Shown here: positions 35,153 through 45,339 of the stretch, piece by piece
Layout: every line of letters begins with the position of its first letter
Position numbering within the stretch: the first letter of the stretch is position 1
Assembly (NCBI GenBank): GCA_944548615.1
Contig: OX155957.1
Location: 28,170,935 to 28,234,934 of the forward strand
DNA: 64,000 nucleotides
Reading direction: 5' to 3'
DNA from: Micropterix aruncella
Lineage: Eukaryota; Arthropoda; Insecta; Lepidoptera; Micropterigidae
The notes under the pieces: model-generated
Database searches by the model: none
Seen by the model: the letters and a program-made list of their open reading frames with translations, nothing else
Told to the model about the DNA's origin: nothing
Translations under genes and position numbers: made by a program

Positions 35153-35543
35153 TACAGAGTGAGCTTTTATTTAGTGACATCTTTGTATCAGGTGAATCAG
35201 TACGACAAAATAAACAACTTTTAATCAAATACCTGAAAAAAAAAAACAAAAAAAAACATTTTTATATTTTTGTCTTATTTTTTTCCCAAACTTGTAAATC
35301 CTATCAATCTATCAATTGAAGAAAAGTTTGAGAAGCGTCGGGCGCGCTACGCCATCTAGCGGTAAGTGAAATATCGCTGATAAACAATATTAGCGATATT
35401 TTACCTGCCGCTAGATAGCGCATTGTGCTCAGAGCTTTTTATATTATTTTTTTTTTTTTTAAATGTTTTTTCAAAAAATTCTTATTAAAAGTTTCTTAGT
35501 TTATCACTACAATGATGTCATTGATTAAAACACTCACCCTGTA
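35153..35543. mobile_element. Rep-J MITE, complete (387 bp, TA target)
   Basis: Element 35155-35541, flanked by TA. Ends CAGAGTGAGCTTTTATT and, reverse-complemented, CAGGGTGAGTGTTTTAAT. An internal foldback at about 35345-35432 pairs CGCCATCTAGCGGTAAGTG and AAATATCGCTGAT with the complementary right arm. Sibling at 28749. No transposase, so it is non-autonomous. CAGGGTG ends with TA targets point to the Tc1/mariner superfamily. Confidence 0.85.
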
Positions 35544-35559
35544 TACAAAATAAACACCA

Positions 35560-36250
35560 ACAAATCTGAAATATAATGAGATAATCACAGTTAATAAATT
35601 AAATTTACAATGTCACAATAGAGTTGGTTAAATAAGAAAAAAAAAACAATTATAAATGTCTAAAATAAAAAAATAACAATAATCTACTCATTAAATAAAA
35701 ATACAAGCTAAAGAAAAAAAGTAAATCAAAAATAGAAAGAAAACAAAACCAATCAAGAGAAAGGTTTCAACATATTAATAAGAATAATAAATATATTCAC
35801 AACTGAATTATCAACAAATTATTATAGCAGATAAGTTACTAGATATTATGTAAAATTATAAAATGTCAATTTGAATTTGAATTAAAATGCCATTGTGAAA
35901 ATGTTAAAGTATCTACGGGTTGTTAAAAATGAAGCTACTAGAATTAAGATAGGTTTAAAGTATCTTAGATGTACAATAATAATATGTTTCGAGTATTACA
36001 TTTATTTGTCATTATCGATTGAAACGTCATTTACGCTGTTATAACATTTGTTTTTGAGCCAGTGCTTTGATAAATATTGAATCCTGGTTGTTGCGTGGAT
36101 TTAATATTGTGCGGAATAGAGTTAAAATACTCAACACGACAGAACTGAGATCCCCTTTAGACAACTCTGTCCTCACTGAGGTTTATGAGGTGTCTATTCC
36201 TCCTAACCCTTGAGTGTACTCCTCTTCGTAAAGAGTAGATAACTGAATTA
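35560..36250 (-). pseudogene. Jockey/CR1-like LINE C-terminus and 3' UTR
   Basis: Minus strand around 36130-36020 reads VEYFNSIPHNIKSTQQP and, in the next frame, IQYLSKHWLKNKCYNSVNDV. FNxIPxxIK and KCYxS are C-terminal hallmarks of this LINE group. The coding end is followed by an AT-rich UTR and a AATTCAAATTC tail near 35870-35880. A frameshift splits the reading. Confidence 0.55.
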
Positions 36251-36313
36251 TTTTTAATAAAATAAAAGGTTTTCGGTATAAAAAATCGGCACATTGATTA
36301 CCGGCCTACGTAT

Positions 36314-36568
36314 CTACCTGCAGTTAAGTGCAAGAATAATGCGATCATCAGGCAACACCATAACTTTTACACTAGTTGTCAGATCTTCATTTTTGTCGTT
36401 TACGTGAAACTTTAGTCTATGTGACACATCGCTACGTAGCAGTAAACGCCAATTAAACGCGCTCGGGTTGTCGAGTTTTATATATTTTTTAAAATCTTTC
36501 AATTCTGCAAAATCAACGTGAATACTGTCGAGTAAATGGTGTTTGAAAGAGGACCAATATAGCCGCAT
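36314..36568 (-). other. unassigned 84-codon open frame
   Basis: A start-to-stop minus frame of mixed composition (Leu, Asp and Arg rich, ending ILALNCR). It has no domain I recognise. It lies just left of the mariner fragment and could be chance or part of another element. Weak evidence. Confidence 0.2.
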
Positions 36569-36795
36569 TTATGAAACTTTAAACCCGCAAGATATACAGG
36601 AGCAACCACATTATCAACCAAAAGTGACTGTTTGGTGCGGCGTTAGTGCACAGCACAACGTATCATTGGGCGTATTTTTATGAGAATGACAAAGGGGCTA
36701 GAGGAACGATCAATAAAGAGAGGTATGTTGCAATGTTGCGTTTATATGTGATGCCACAGATATGTAGAAATAGCATGCAATACTACTGGTTCCAG
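36565..36795 (+). pseudogene. mariner-superfamily transposase, left part
   Basis: The frame reads NPQDIQEQPHYQPKVTVWCG, the standard block around the second catalytic region of Tc1/mariner transposases, then a frameshift into FYENDKGARGTINKERYVAM and up to YYWFQ at 36795. The DGA-type block that should follow is interrupted by a Rep-A copy and resumes at 37322. At least one frameshift and one stop make it inactive. The N-terminal DNA-binding part is missing. Confidence 0.85.
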
Positions 36796-37321
36796 CCTCA
36801 GAGCTGGTGGACCGGTTTCTCCCGGCGGGATTGCAACCCGGCGCCACTGGACGGTTTGCGCACTGGTCGGCGAAGCCAATCGGCTGTGCATTCTCACTAA
36901 TTGCTGAAGGGGTCTGGAGACTATGGAAATATACTGTTTCCTAAGCAGCGAGGGTGGATGTTGACCTGTTGTCATGCCACTCTTGGGCCTCTCGATCCCG
37001 TGTGGCCCCACGGGCTAAGAACGCCCAGGTCCGCGATAAATTCAAACTGAATTACCGCTGTAATACAACAGGTAGAGGTTGCGTAAGCGATTTCGGACCC
37101 GTAACCAGTCGGGAGGACGGAGGTATATTGAAGGCGATACTCTGCCAAAACTGGTAGTTAGGGTGTGAGGCTGCCCGCTGGAAACCTTTCCCGGTGCTTT
37201 ACCGTAAGGCGTCGGTCTCTTACGGGTTGCTGGTGAACTAGACAGTAGATTGTCTTGTCCCCCAAGTTTTCTACGCTCATCCCACGGCTGAAAGTCGATA
37301 CCGCTCTACTACTGGTTACAG
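36781..37321 (+). mobile_element. Rep-A copy inserted in the transposase, with target duplication
   Basis: Insert 36796-37306 (511 bases) flanked by TACTACTGGTTCCAG (36781-36795) and TACTACTGGTTACAG (37307-37321), 14 of 15 identical. The host reading continues across the duplication (YWFQ to KYGAPPRT), which confirms the boundaries independently. Long target duplications, variable 5' truncation and a constant 3' end are features of retroposition, so Rep-A behaves as a LINE or SINE type element. Hallmarks present: CCGCGATAAATTCAAACTG, GTAAGGCGTCGGTCTCTTACG. The 3' end has a deletion before GTCGATACCGC. Confidence 0.9.
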
Positions 37322-37665
37322 AAATATGGCGCTCCACCACGTACCTGCCGTTTTAGCATCGATTTGAAGCCAATTGTTCCGCGGCCGACTAATCTCGAAA
37401 AATGGAGATTTAGACTGGCTTCCACGCACGCCCGATATAACTGCGCCAGATTTTTATTTTTGGATATAGGTATATGAAATCGGTGGTGTACAAAAACAAT
37501 CCACAGAACCTCCGTCAATTAAAAGTCAATATTCTACGTGAAATAAGTAAAATATCAACCCAAACACTGAAAGAGTGATGAAAAATTACGAAAAAAGAGT
37601 TCATTTTGCCATCAAAAAAAAAGGCGGCCATTTACGTGACATTATTTTCCATAATTCACTAAATC
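37322..37665 (+). pseudogene. mariner-superfamily transposase, right part
   Basis: Continues as KYGAPPRT, then RLISKNGDLDWLPRTPDITA and PDFYFW (the third catalytic acidic region, consensus SPDLxxxDFFLW), then SVNxKSIF and VMKNYEKRVHFAIKKKGGHL, RDIIF. Stops and frame changes occur in between. The C-terminal order matches arthropod mariner-type transposases. Together with 36565-36795 it covers about the last 60 percent of such a protein. Confidence 0.85.
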
Positions 37666-37738
37666 GACGCTACAAAGTCTAAAATTATTTTTTTTGACAA
37701 ACAAATAGAAAAAATGTGCTTTTTGAATTTTATTTTAA

Positions 37739-37925
37739 CCCTTGGAGTAAATGGGTATTTTCATGGATGCATCTGTCTCTTTTGCAGGATTTTCGGCGAC
37801 ATCGACTTAAAGTACTATAACTACGAAACTACTACACCAATCATAAAAAGAACAACTGCACAATGATTGCATTGAAATTTCGAATATAGAATATTGAAAT
37901 ATCATTTTGTAAAACAATTAGATAA
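37739..37925 (+). repeat. Rep-K, left part (split by Helitron)
   Basis: Identical base for base, as far as I can read, to 30989-31175. Continues at 38575 after the Helitron. Confidence 0.9.
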
Positions 37926-38574
37926 TCTCATATATAAAAATGAATCGCCGTGCGTTAGTCTCGCAGGATCTCGGAAATGACTTGACCGATTTGAATTATT
38001 TTTATTTTGTTTAGTATGCCTTGATTCAGGGGTGGTTTACAAAAAAAAATATTTAGGAAAAATTAAAAGAAACAACTGAAAATTGAAAAAAACGAAATTG
38101 GTCATTTTGGGAAATGGGCCTCTTTCAATAAATGGCGTTCGCGGCGATCCTATTGTTTGACAGCTGCGCCATCCATAATTGTCATTCATTCCGTGCGATT
38201 GTGTAAAATTTCAAAAAGTCGAAAAATTCGAAAAAGTCAAGAGTCGAAAAAGTGGAAAAAGTCGAAAAAGTCTAAAAAGTCGAAAAGTCGGAAAAGTCGA
38301 AAAAGTCGAAAGTCAAAAAAGTCGAAAAATGCAAAAAAGTCGAAAAAGTCGAAAAAGCATGTATATTTCATCATGTAAATTAAACACATTGAATTTATTT
38401 TGATTACAAACGACTTCAATTTAATCACCAAACGAAACTTAAACTGTACATGATTCGGCCATATTATAGATTTTAATTAATTGGATTTGGAAAGTTTATT
38501 CGGATTACTTAACGCTTATGAAGAGTTACAATGAAATCAATTTTAGGTGGTACGAAGTTCACCGGATCATCTAG
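37926..38574 (+). mobile_element. non-autonomous Helitron, 649 bp
   Basis: Begins TCTCATATATAAAAATGAAT and ends CCGGATCATCTAG, with the short hairpin GGTG...CACC (38547-38563) just before the end. It lies exactly between A and T of host AGATAA/TTATGAAT, which is uninterrupted at 31170-31183. TC start, CTRR end, 3' hairpin and AT target without duplication are the defining Helitron features. The 5' and 3' ends resemble a Helitron group widespread in Lepidoptera. No Rep/helicase gene. An internal GTCGAAAAA tandem repeat (38215-38360) gives artefact Lys/Ser frames. Confidence 0.93.
38215..38362 (+). repeat. GTCGAAAAA 9-bp minisatellite inside the Helitron
   Basis: About 15 imperfect units of 8-10 bases. 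Tandem repeats inside non-autonomous Helitrons are common. Confidence 0.9.
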
Positions 38575-38705
38575 TTATGAATAAATATGAGAACGTCAAA
38601 GAAGTGAAAAAAACGCGCGACCAGATTTGGTCGACTCGTACTCAATGGATAATTGTTTCGCGACCAGATTCGGTTGACTCATACTCAACGGGTTATAAAA
38701 CGGCC
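38575..38705 (+). repeat. Rep-K, right part
   Basis: Resumes at TTATGAATAAATATGAGAAC; matches 31176-31300. It contains two copies of GACCAGATT(T/C)GGT...ACTCAA(C/T)GG. Confidence 0.85.
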
Positions 38706-38969
38706 GCATGATTCGTGCCTTATCCTGTATACTACTTCGCCCTGTGGTAAATATTCAGTATATTATTAGCAAAGTTCCCAGTATTTTGCTTCGACAAGTT
38801 ATATTACGTAAATTATTCTGTTTCCAACCTTGAAATTTGATACTTGTATAACAACTCTTAATAATAATAATTGTCCTTTCATTGCCTAGCATATGTATCG
38901 TAAGATTTTGTTTGCTGGATATTTGTTGAAGGTTTCGTTAGTTCAAATTAGACTCAAAGTTTACATTTA
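38706..38969. other. unassigned AT-rich sequence
   Basis: Nothing recognised. Confidence 0.3.
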
Positions 38970-39222
38970 TTTCTGGAACTATTCAGCAACTAAAACTTTC
39001 TTCTAATCTTATTTCTGTCTCGAATTTCGAAGTTTCCTTCGTATTGTGTGCGAAAATAGTTTTCAGCAATGGACGGTATTCATCCGAGCATAACCCTGAA
39101 TTTCTGGAACTATTCAGCAACTAAAACTTTCTTGTAATCTTATTTCTGTCTCGAATTTCGAAGTTTCCTTCGTATTGTGTGCGAAAATAGTTTTCAGCAA
39201 TGGACGGTATTCATCCGAGCCT
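38970..39222 (+). repeat. tandem duplication, period 131
   Basis: TTTCTGGAACTATTCAGCAA to GGACGGTATTCATCCGAGC occurs twice, nearly identical (one C/G difference noticed). Confidence 0.95.
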
Positions 39223-39598
39223 ACGTGAGTCTGTAAGCACGTGCCAAAGCACATCTTTCAGCGGCCGAATCACGAGCCGACGACGACAAACGAACAAAGT
39301 GAAACTGAAAGGGCAGAACATGAACCACGTGATCGGCGAAGCGTGACGTCACGTAGCGCGTGACGTGTTGTCGAGCGATTATATCATTACTAGACTTTAA
39401 ACCGTTAATAACAGGAAAATTAAGTAATGCACCGCCAGATTAAAAGTAGGATTCATTCAAAGATTCAACTGGAAATCATTATAACAAAACGGTCAAAAAT
39501 ATCAAAATGTTCGGAATCATACGGATCATACTAGATGATACATCAATCAAAAGTATTCGGAATAACTTATAATAATTAAAAAAACCACACTAATTATT
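39223..39598. other. CpG-rich patch, then AT-rich sequence
   Basis: 39240-39375 contains CACGTGATCGG and GTGACGTCACGTAGCGCGTGA, with E-box and CRE-like strings in a locally GC-rich context. It could be part of a promoter or an unsampled repeat; no gene start is seen nearby. Confidence 0.25.
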
Positions 39599-39599
39599 A

Positions 39600-39790
39600 T
39601 TAAATACTATTCAAGAAGTAGCGAGTTATATTTATGTTTAAAATTTCGCAGTGAAATTTCTGCCCTGAAAGAAGGAGGCAAGCCGTTCCAAATCTTGGCA
39701 GCAGAAAATTTAAAATTACCTTTGAGCAAAGTGTATATTCTGCATTTTTCGAATAGAACTTATGTGTATTTTCTGTGTAAACGCTTGAAG
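39600..39790 (-). pseudogene. LINE C-terminus fragment
   Basis: The minus strand reads FKFSAAKIWNGLPPSFRAEI then SLRNFKHKYNSLL, with the AAKIWNxLPxxxR and FKxxL motifs near the end of Jockey/CR1-like LINE ORF2. Only about 50 codons remain. Confidence 0.7.
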
Positions 39791-40065
39791 ACTGCTTCGT
39801 TTTTCGTGACTTAATATTAAAATGACATTGAGAATCCTTCTTGTTTCCTAGCTATTCACCGATTTTAAAGATGTCAACGGAAAAACCCCAACTAGCTTCA
39901 AGGTCGTCCTTTCCTACGGGAAAGCCCTCATTTCAGCGCACGAAGCATAGCAGTATAAACCCACGCGTATCGCTGAGGACAGACAGATTTACATCTATGC
40001 ATTAAATTTACCGATATCATTAAATTATATGTTCAACAAGTCGATATATAAAAATAAAAAAAAAC
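39791..40065. other. unassigned sequence
   Basis: No recognisable feature. Confidence 0.3.
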
Positions 40066-40067
40066 AC

Positions 40068-40445
40068 GACTTCCGTTACAGTAACTGAATTATTGTACGT
40101 ATAATTATTTTTATTACGGTTTCTTTTATGGAATATTTGTGGTATATGTATTTATCCACATAGATACATGTATATTTCCATAATGTACCTAATCAGACCT
40201 TTAATTTCACACTAAACACGATATATTTATGTTAATTTATTGACATTTGGACATTTGGACTTGATATTTGGACAGTTGATGTACCATATGACACTCGGGA
40301 TGACATATCGATTCTAATAATACTACACAATTCTAAATCCGTTCAAGCGTTTAGAAGTTATATAGGAATAAAGAAACGGAAAACATACATAGATGTATCC
40401 TGAACACACACTCCTTTTTAGTCGGGCAGTCGTATAAAAAACACA
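40068..40445 (+). repeat. Rep-C distal module, copy 1
   Basis: AACACGACTTCCGTTACAGTAA at the start, GAATATTTGTGGTATATGT, TATGTTAATTTATTGACATT, AATAAAGAAACGGAAAACATA and CTCCTTTTTAGTCGGGCAGTC at the end. Matches 59150-59530; its first 35 bases also match 57293-57340. Confidence 0.8.
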
Positions 40446-40855
40446 AGAGTATTTTCCCCTCGACCGTGCTTTAATGCGTCTAACAATCCGGCAATTACTT
40501 GCTCACCCCTTTAATCTTTCCCTCCGAGAGTAGTACCATTGATTACATAGGATATTAGATTGCTTAATGCCGTACTTCGTTTTAGCAGCTAGGATTTTAC
40601 TATGAAATGTGTAGATGGTATAATTCCAAATATCGATTAATCTTCTCTTATATTCAGAGCCCAATAGACGGCGTTCTAAACACGCCTATACAGTTGCAAT
40701 CTCAAAATAAAATAATAATATAATAACAAACGAATTTTAAAATCATAGATCTAATCGGTTTAATATTATTTACATAAAGACGTCAATTTTTAATTTGGTA
40801 TAAAGGTTTCAACAGGTAATCATTACGCGCTTTTATATTTAAATAGACCAATACA
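40446..40855. other. unassigned AT-rich sequence
   Basis: Nothing recognised. Confidence 0.3.
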
Positions 40856-40857
40856 TG

Positions 40858-41234
40858 GCATCCTATATCTCTGAATTATTTCTGTGATGTAATCGACCTA
40901 TATAACAATGTAACAGATGGTTCTAATAATAATAGTAACATTGCTAATAGCAATAGTAACATTGCTATCATTGTTGAATTATTTGGTTTATATAATCAAT
41001 CTGTTCTTTATAAAAAAACATTCAAATTCAAATTCAAATTCAAATTATTTATTTATTTTACAAAAAATCATAATATCAGTTACAAATAAGTTAAACCTAA
41101 CCTAACTGGATCGCACGAGACGTCCGCACTAAGGTAGACTTATTAGTTTCGCCGGACGATGCTATCAGCGCCGCCTGCATGTCGCCAGCCAATAAGGGTT
41201 GCCAAAACATAGTACGGCATTAAGTAATATAATA
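40858..41234 (+). repeat. Rep-H copy 3 (with an inserted LINE tail)
   Basis: TGAATTATTTCTGTGATGTAA, GGACGATGCTATCAGCGCCG, GGGTTGCCAAAACATAGTA, then AATACCCTATA, where a hAT element interrupts. At 41020-41105 a (CAAATT)n run followed by ATTTATTTATTTTACAAAAA looks like the reversed 3' tail of an inserted LINE. Confidence 0.75.
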
Positions 41235-41853
41235 CCCTATAGCAGGGGTTCCCAAACTTATTGATGCCGCGACCCACTTTTTAAAATGACAATGTTTTGC
41301 GACCCAGCGAGAACTTTTTCGGAAAAGTTAGTGACTGGTTTGATGTAAAAAATAAACGATTCATTTGTATCATAAGCGAGTCTTTATTTTGTAAGAAATT
41401 GTAATGTGCGACAACATAAAAAATAGATTTTTTTGCTAGAACACATATCCATCGTATTTAGCAAATAGCGAAAACAAATAAATGCGATGCGTAGCCGACA
41501 GGAACGGTGCGGCGGGTAACTCGATGAGCGACTGATGCTCGCGAAGCGCGGGCGCAGCCGCCCGGCCGCGCGTGCGCCGGGGCGAGCGGACGAGGCTAAA
41601 GACGCGGCGTTGTCTCTTGCGGCTATTTCATCTTCCCGCGCTGTTACAAGGTTGAAAGTTTCATATTCTATTCTTTTCAAGTGCTATTTTTATTTTATTT
41701 ATTTATTTTATTTTATTATATTGTCTGTAGGTATCCTAAATACACTTAGACTCGTCAATCTACGTTCATACGTTGTGTTGGCGACCCATCTAGAATCGGC
41801 TCGCGACCCACCGGTGGGTCGCGACTCAAATTTTGGGAACCGCTGCCCTATAT
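41235..41853. mobile_element. non-autonomous hAT element, 603 bp
   Basis: Element 41243-41845. Ends CAGGGGTTCCCAAACTTAT and, reverse-complemented, CAGCGGTTCCCAAAATTTG. Flanks CCCTATAG (41235-41242) and CCCTATAT (41846-41853) match at 7 of 8. The subterminal sequence carries CGCGACCCAC on both sides. The minus frame 41384-41680 has no transposase motif I can see. It sits inside Rep-H copy 3, whose sibling reads ACCATATATAATGAATGC at this point. Confidence 0.92.
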
Positions 41854-42285
41854 ATATAATCAACGTACTTTGCCGTAGACGGCGTTGGGCCGAAGAAGTA
41901 GGAGTAAAAGTTTAAATAAAAAAATATCTGGCGACGAAGTTTACAGAAAACCGTAATTAATAATTTTGAACGGTCACGATAACTTCTTCAGTAAATACAC
42001 ATTATTAATTTACGAATCAACTTGCCCTGCGCAGGAAGCGCGTCGATCGACCATAAATTATAGAAGTTTTGGCTTTAAATTTTAAAACGTCGCGTCGGAC
42101 GGCTCCGCTCGTTCATTTTATTCATCTGCAAACTTTTCAGAATTAGGAATTCTATGTCGAGTACTGAAATTTGTTTTATAAAGATTTCGGCTTGTGTTAA
42201 CAATGAGCTGAGCTTTGTCATTTTATATACTGCGAGTTAAGCTTCGGCGAAAACGATAATAGAGGGATCGGAATACGCACCATTT
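41854..42285. other. unassigned sequence after the Rep-H end
   Basis: The first 15 bases complete Rep-H. The rest is unrecognised. Confidence 0.3.
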
Positions 42286-42289
42286 TATA

Positions 42290-43055
42290 TAAATAAAATA
42301 CAAATGGATCTGCCATGGAATTCAACGACCGGAGTCGGGCCCTTCATAATACTATTATTACACGTCAGCGTGGTGAGTGGTGAATTCCGAACTAACGACC
42401 GGCTGCGGTAGGTATACGACAGTTGTCTTGCCACTTGTGAGCAAGTGGTAAGACAACTGTCCTACCAGCCATTCACCTTACCACCCATTCCCTCCCCCTT
42501 CGAAGCCACAGAATTTGAGATGGTAATCGCGGTTTTAGATTATTTTTCTGGGAAGGGGTTGATTATTTTCATAAAGAGACCAAGATCTTTAATGAGGTGA
42601 AACAGAGATTTGGCTGGCAGGACACGAGCACCAACTTCCACCGCGTGAAGGTAAACAGTGAAGCCGTTCCGGGTGACGGCATTTGCGAGATCATGGTATT
42701 TATTTAAATTGTACTCGCGGTCTTTTAGTATATTTGATTCCCATGGAACAGTTAATTCAACAATAAGGGTCATCTTTCGGGATAGAGAATAAAGAGTTAT
42801 ATCTGGACGGAGGGCTGTGTATCCGAGACTATCAGGAAAATTATACTGCTTAGAGACTGAATTGGCTGCCAGAATCCAATCTAAACCAATCTAGATTATT
42901 AAGAAAGGTTTTGAAGTGAAATATTTTTCGCCTTTAGAGCCATCCCGCACAAACTCTATTGAGGGTTTGGAGGGTACTGACAAACCCTTGTTAGCAAGAG
43001 CCACTGAGAGGCTAATTACCTCGCGAATAACGGCAAGGACTTTATTACTCATAAA
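42290..43055 (-). pseudogene. LINE with PD-(D/E)xK restriction-like endonuclease, C-terminus and 3' UTR
   Basis: Minus strand from about 43050: KVLAVIREVISLSVALANKG, FVRDGSKGEKYFTSKPF, a stop-containing link, then YTALRPDITLYSLSRKMTLI, VELTVPWESN, DREYNLNKYHDLANAVTRNG, VYLHAVEVGARVLPAKSLFH, ending near 42540. RPD, then E-x-TVPWE, then K-YxDL is the restriction-like endonuclease signature of LINEs that lack the AP-endonuclease (R2/R4/NeSL-like). These cut the target with this domain. The RT core is missing and there is at least one stop. The 3' UTR (42290-42539) recurs at 8986 (plus). It includes a 20-base hairpin absent from that sibling. Confidence 0.8.
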
Positions 43056-43840
43056 TAAATGCCGTATTTAGAATATGTAGACCCCTAGGTTGAACCGAAG
43101 GGTTACCGAAGGGAACCGAAGGATTTTTTTAAATTAACCCGCAAAAATCGAATTTTAAAACAGTTTTCTAACTAAAAACCTTAAATGTAATTTGTAAAAA
43201 TGATGAATTGGTGAGATAATAAAAATTAAAAGAATAGAAACTCTTCAAGACCCGTTTTCTAAAAACGACGGATGTCGATCGGTACAACGATTACAGAGAT
43301 ACGATCGGTGTAACGATTTTGCAAAAACGACAAATTCATTCTGAATTTTCATAATATAATGTGACTTATACTTTGCAAGAGATGTTTAAATATGATGCGG
43401 GTGCGAGAGTCAGCAGAGATTAGAAATCGAAGGGGGGGGGGGGTATTCTTGAGGCAGTAAAATCAATGTGTCCTCCAATCCAAAACGTAGTAGTAAATAA
43501 TTTATTTGTGACAACTCCTAAACAAATGTTTTTTTACATAACGGCAAGCCTACATATTAAATGTGGTAGCTAGTCTCTTTTAACCAACGATAATTTTGTT
43601 TAACATTACAGTATTTCAAAGTAAGATGGCTTCAGGTACTAGGATGGTGTCAGACTTGTACTATACTTGAGGTACCAGCATTCGAGAGCTAGCCTAGTCC
43701 AGCATTCTATAAGTGCCAGAATTGTATAATGTCTATTTTATAATGGAATTGCGTTTTTTAGGGCCACATTTTAAGGCAATTTAGTTGTATGACCATTTTA
43801 TATTTTTTTTACATTATTTATTGTATTATTAGAGCTCTGT
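43056..43840. other. unassigned sequence
   Basis: Includes a run of 14 G at 43431-43444. No gene recognised. Confidence 0.3.
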
Positions 43841-43844
43841 CCAC

Positions 43845-43978
43845 CCTATGCTACTCCCAGTTCAGCTGACAATCAAACAAGCATAAGGTTAAGGTTTTGC
43901 CATTCGGTTCCTGTTATTTTTGTAAGCTAAATCAATGTTTTATAGTAATTAATTCTTAAATAAATAAATAAACTAGGG
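43845..43978 (+). mobile_element. LINE 3' end with (AAAT)n tail
   Basis: Close match to 15940-16080 (AAGGTTAAGGTTTTGCCATTC, TTCGGTTCCTGTTAT, AATTAATTCTTAAATAAATA). Confidence 0.7.
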
Positions 43979-44510
43979 CAGGATGTCATTAGAATCCTGG
44001 TATCTGCCAGGTGCTAGTATCCTGGTGTCAGCCCATGAGTCTGTTTTCGTTAATTCTTGTTTATCCACATTGCATCCACTCTTTATATAATTGTATATAA
44101 AGAGTGTGCCATTGGGCTCATGCTTATTGTGCATTTATATTTAAATTCCTTATTGTTTAAAAGTTAAATCTGCCAAAACTAGTTTATAAGTGGTTCTACC
44201 ATCCTAACAGTACTTCAATTCGTTTCAGCGTATCGAAAACATAAGAAAAACACCCCCACGACTTAAATCATGAAACATTGATTTTTTCGCAATTGACCAA
44301 CTTAGGTGACTTTGAAATAGGTTTTATTGTTATGATTTTGACGTTAGACAGTATAAATGTTAACATAATTTAACAGCTCTCAGAAAAAGAGGTGGCGCCA
44401 TAGATGATGATGCCTGTAATAAATTTAGTGATTTATTTAGGATGTAGGTTACAGAACATCTGTATACGCTTCATTTATGGCTTTAGAAAAATATGACCAT
44501 ATCACAAAAT
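43979..44510. other. unassigned sequence
   Basis: Nothing recognised. Confidence 0.3.
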
Positions 44511-44629
44511 ATCGAAGTAGACTGCAATGGATTACCGCCAGGGAGACGAAACAGGTTAGAACTCTCTGTCTGTTATCCTCGCGAATGGCGTGCCGCTTAA
44601 TCTCGCCGAAAGGTACACCGCTCTATCGG

Positions 44630-45078
44630 CGCACGGCGGTCCCCTAAGGTCAGAGGGCAATAACCTGTTATCCATCCCTGGTTACAGCAGCGTCTTTTTC
44701 TTGTACTCTTTCTCCAAGAAAGCTGCACGTCTCTAGAATGCTTTACCGAATAATGTCATAACAGCAGCCAGCATCACCACATTCAAGGCCAGGCTCAATG
44801 AGCACATAAGCCTAAAGATATAACATAACCAACCCTCCTCCTCCCCCACTCTTTTCCCTTTCCTTCCTTCGTCTCCTTCATTTTATCTGCGTCGTTATTT
44901 AATTTTCATATTTGGTTTTTCTTTTTCTTTTGCTATCATTTTTTTCCTTGTATTGTTAGTTTTATCATTTTAATTTTTAATTTGTGTCGCCAATGCAAAA
45001 CTTGTAATATAAACTTTAGTTATAGACATTGCTGCAAGGCAATAAGATTTTCTGAAATTTTTATTGAAATTAAAGAGT
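44630..45078 (+). pseudogene. Jockey/CR1-like LINE C-terminus and 3' UTR
   Basis: Plus strand reads SEGNNLLSIPGYSSVFFLYS then FSKKAARL, a TAG stop where Trp is expected, NALPNNVITAASITTFKARL, NEHIS. The (R)LWNxLP...FKxxL pattern is the normal C-terminus. The CT-rich UTR (CCTTCGTCTCCTTCATTTT) and CTGCAAGGCAATAAGATTTTC match 25735-26035. The preceding 120 bases (44510-44630) may be an unrecognised part of the element. Confidence 0.75.
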
Positions 45079-45110
45079 TTTTTTTCTTATGTAGGTATAA
45101 TTGATTACAG

Positions 45111-45200
45111 CGATGCAACGTATTACCATAGTATACTAGATACTGTGGTATACCTGTATACCAGACACTTTGGTATACTGTGGTATAACATTGCAGCGAC
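45111..45200. repeat. imperfect foldback, ~27-base arms
   Basis: CGATGCAACGTATTACCATAGT pairs with CTGTGGTATAACATTGCAGCG; between them GTATAC blocks alternate in both orientations. Confidence 0.6.
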
Positions 45201-45339
45201 AGGGTGATCTGAAAGTTGAGCCACCTTCTGATTCAGTGGGTGTTTTACACTTCAGATAATTTATACAGATAGATACAAATAATTTTATACTTCAGATAAT
45301 TGGGTGCTAATGGACTCTGTTGCAGTTAGGCCACTAAGA

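Noticed and set aside
38157..38403. Lys/Ser-rich nuclear-protein-like frames
   Set aside because: Translation of the GTCGAAAAA minisatellite inside a non-autonomous Helitron.
41384..41680. 98-residue minus frame as a hAT transposase
   Set aside because: No hAT dimerisation or catalytic motif; GC-rich Ala/Arg composition comes from the element's internal sequence.
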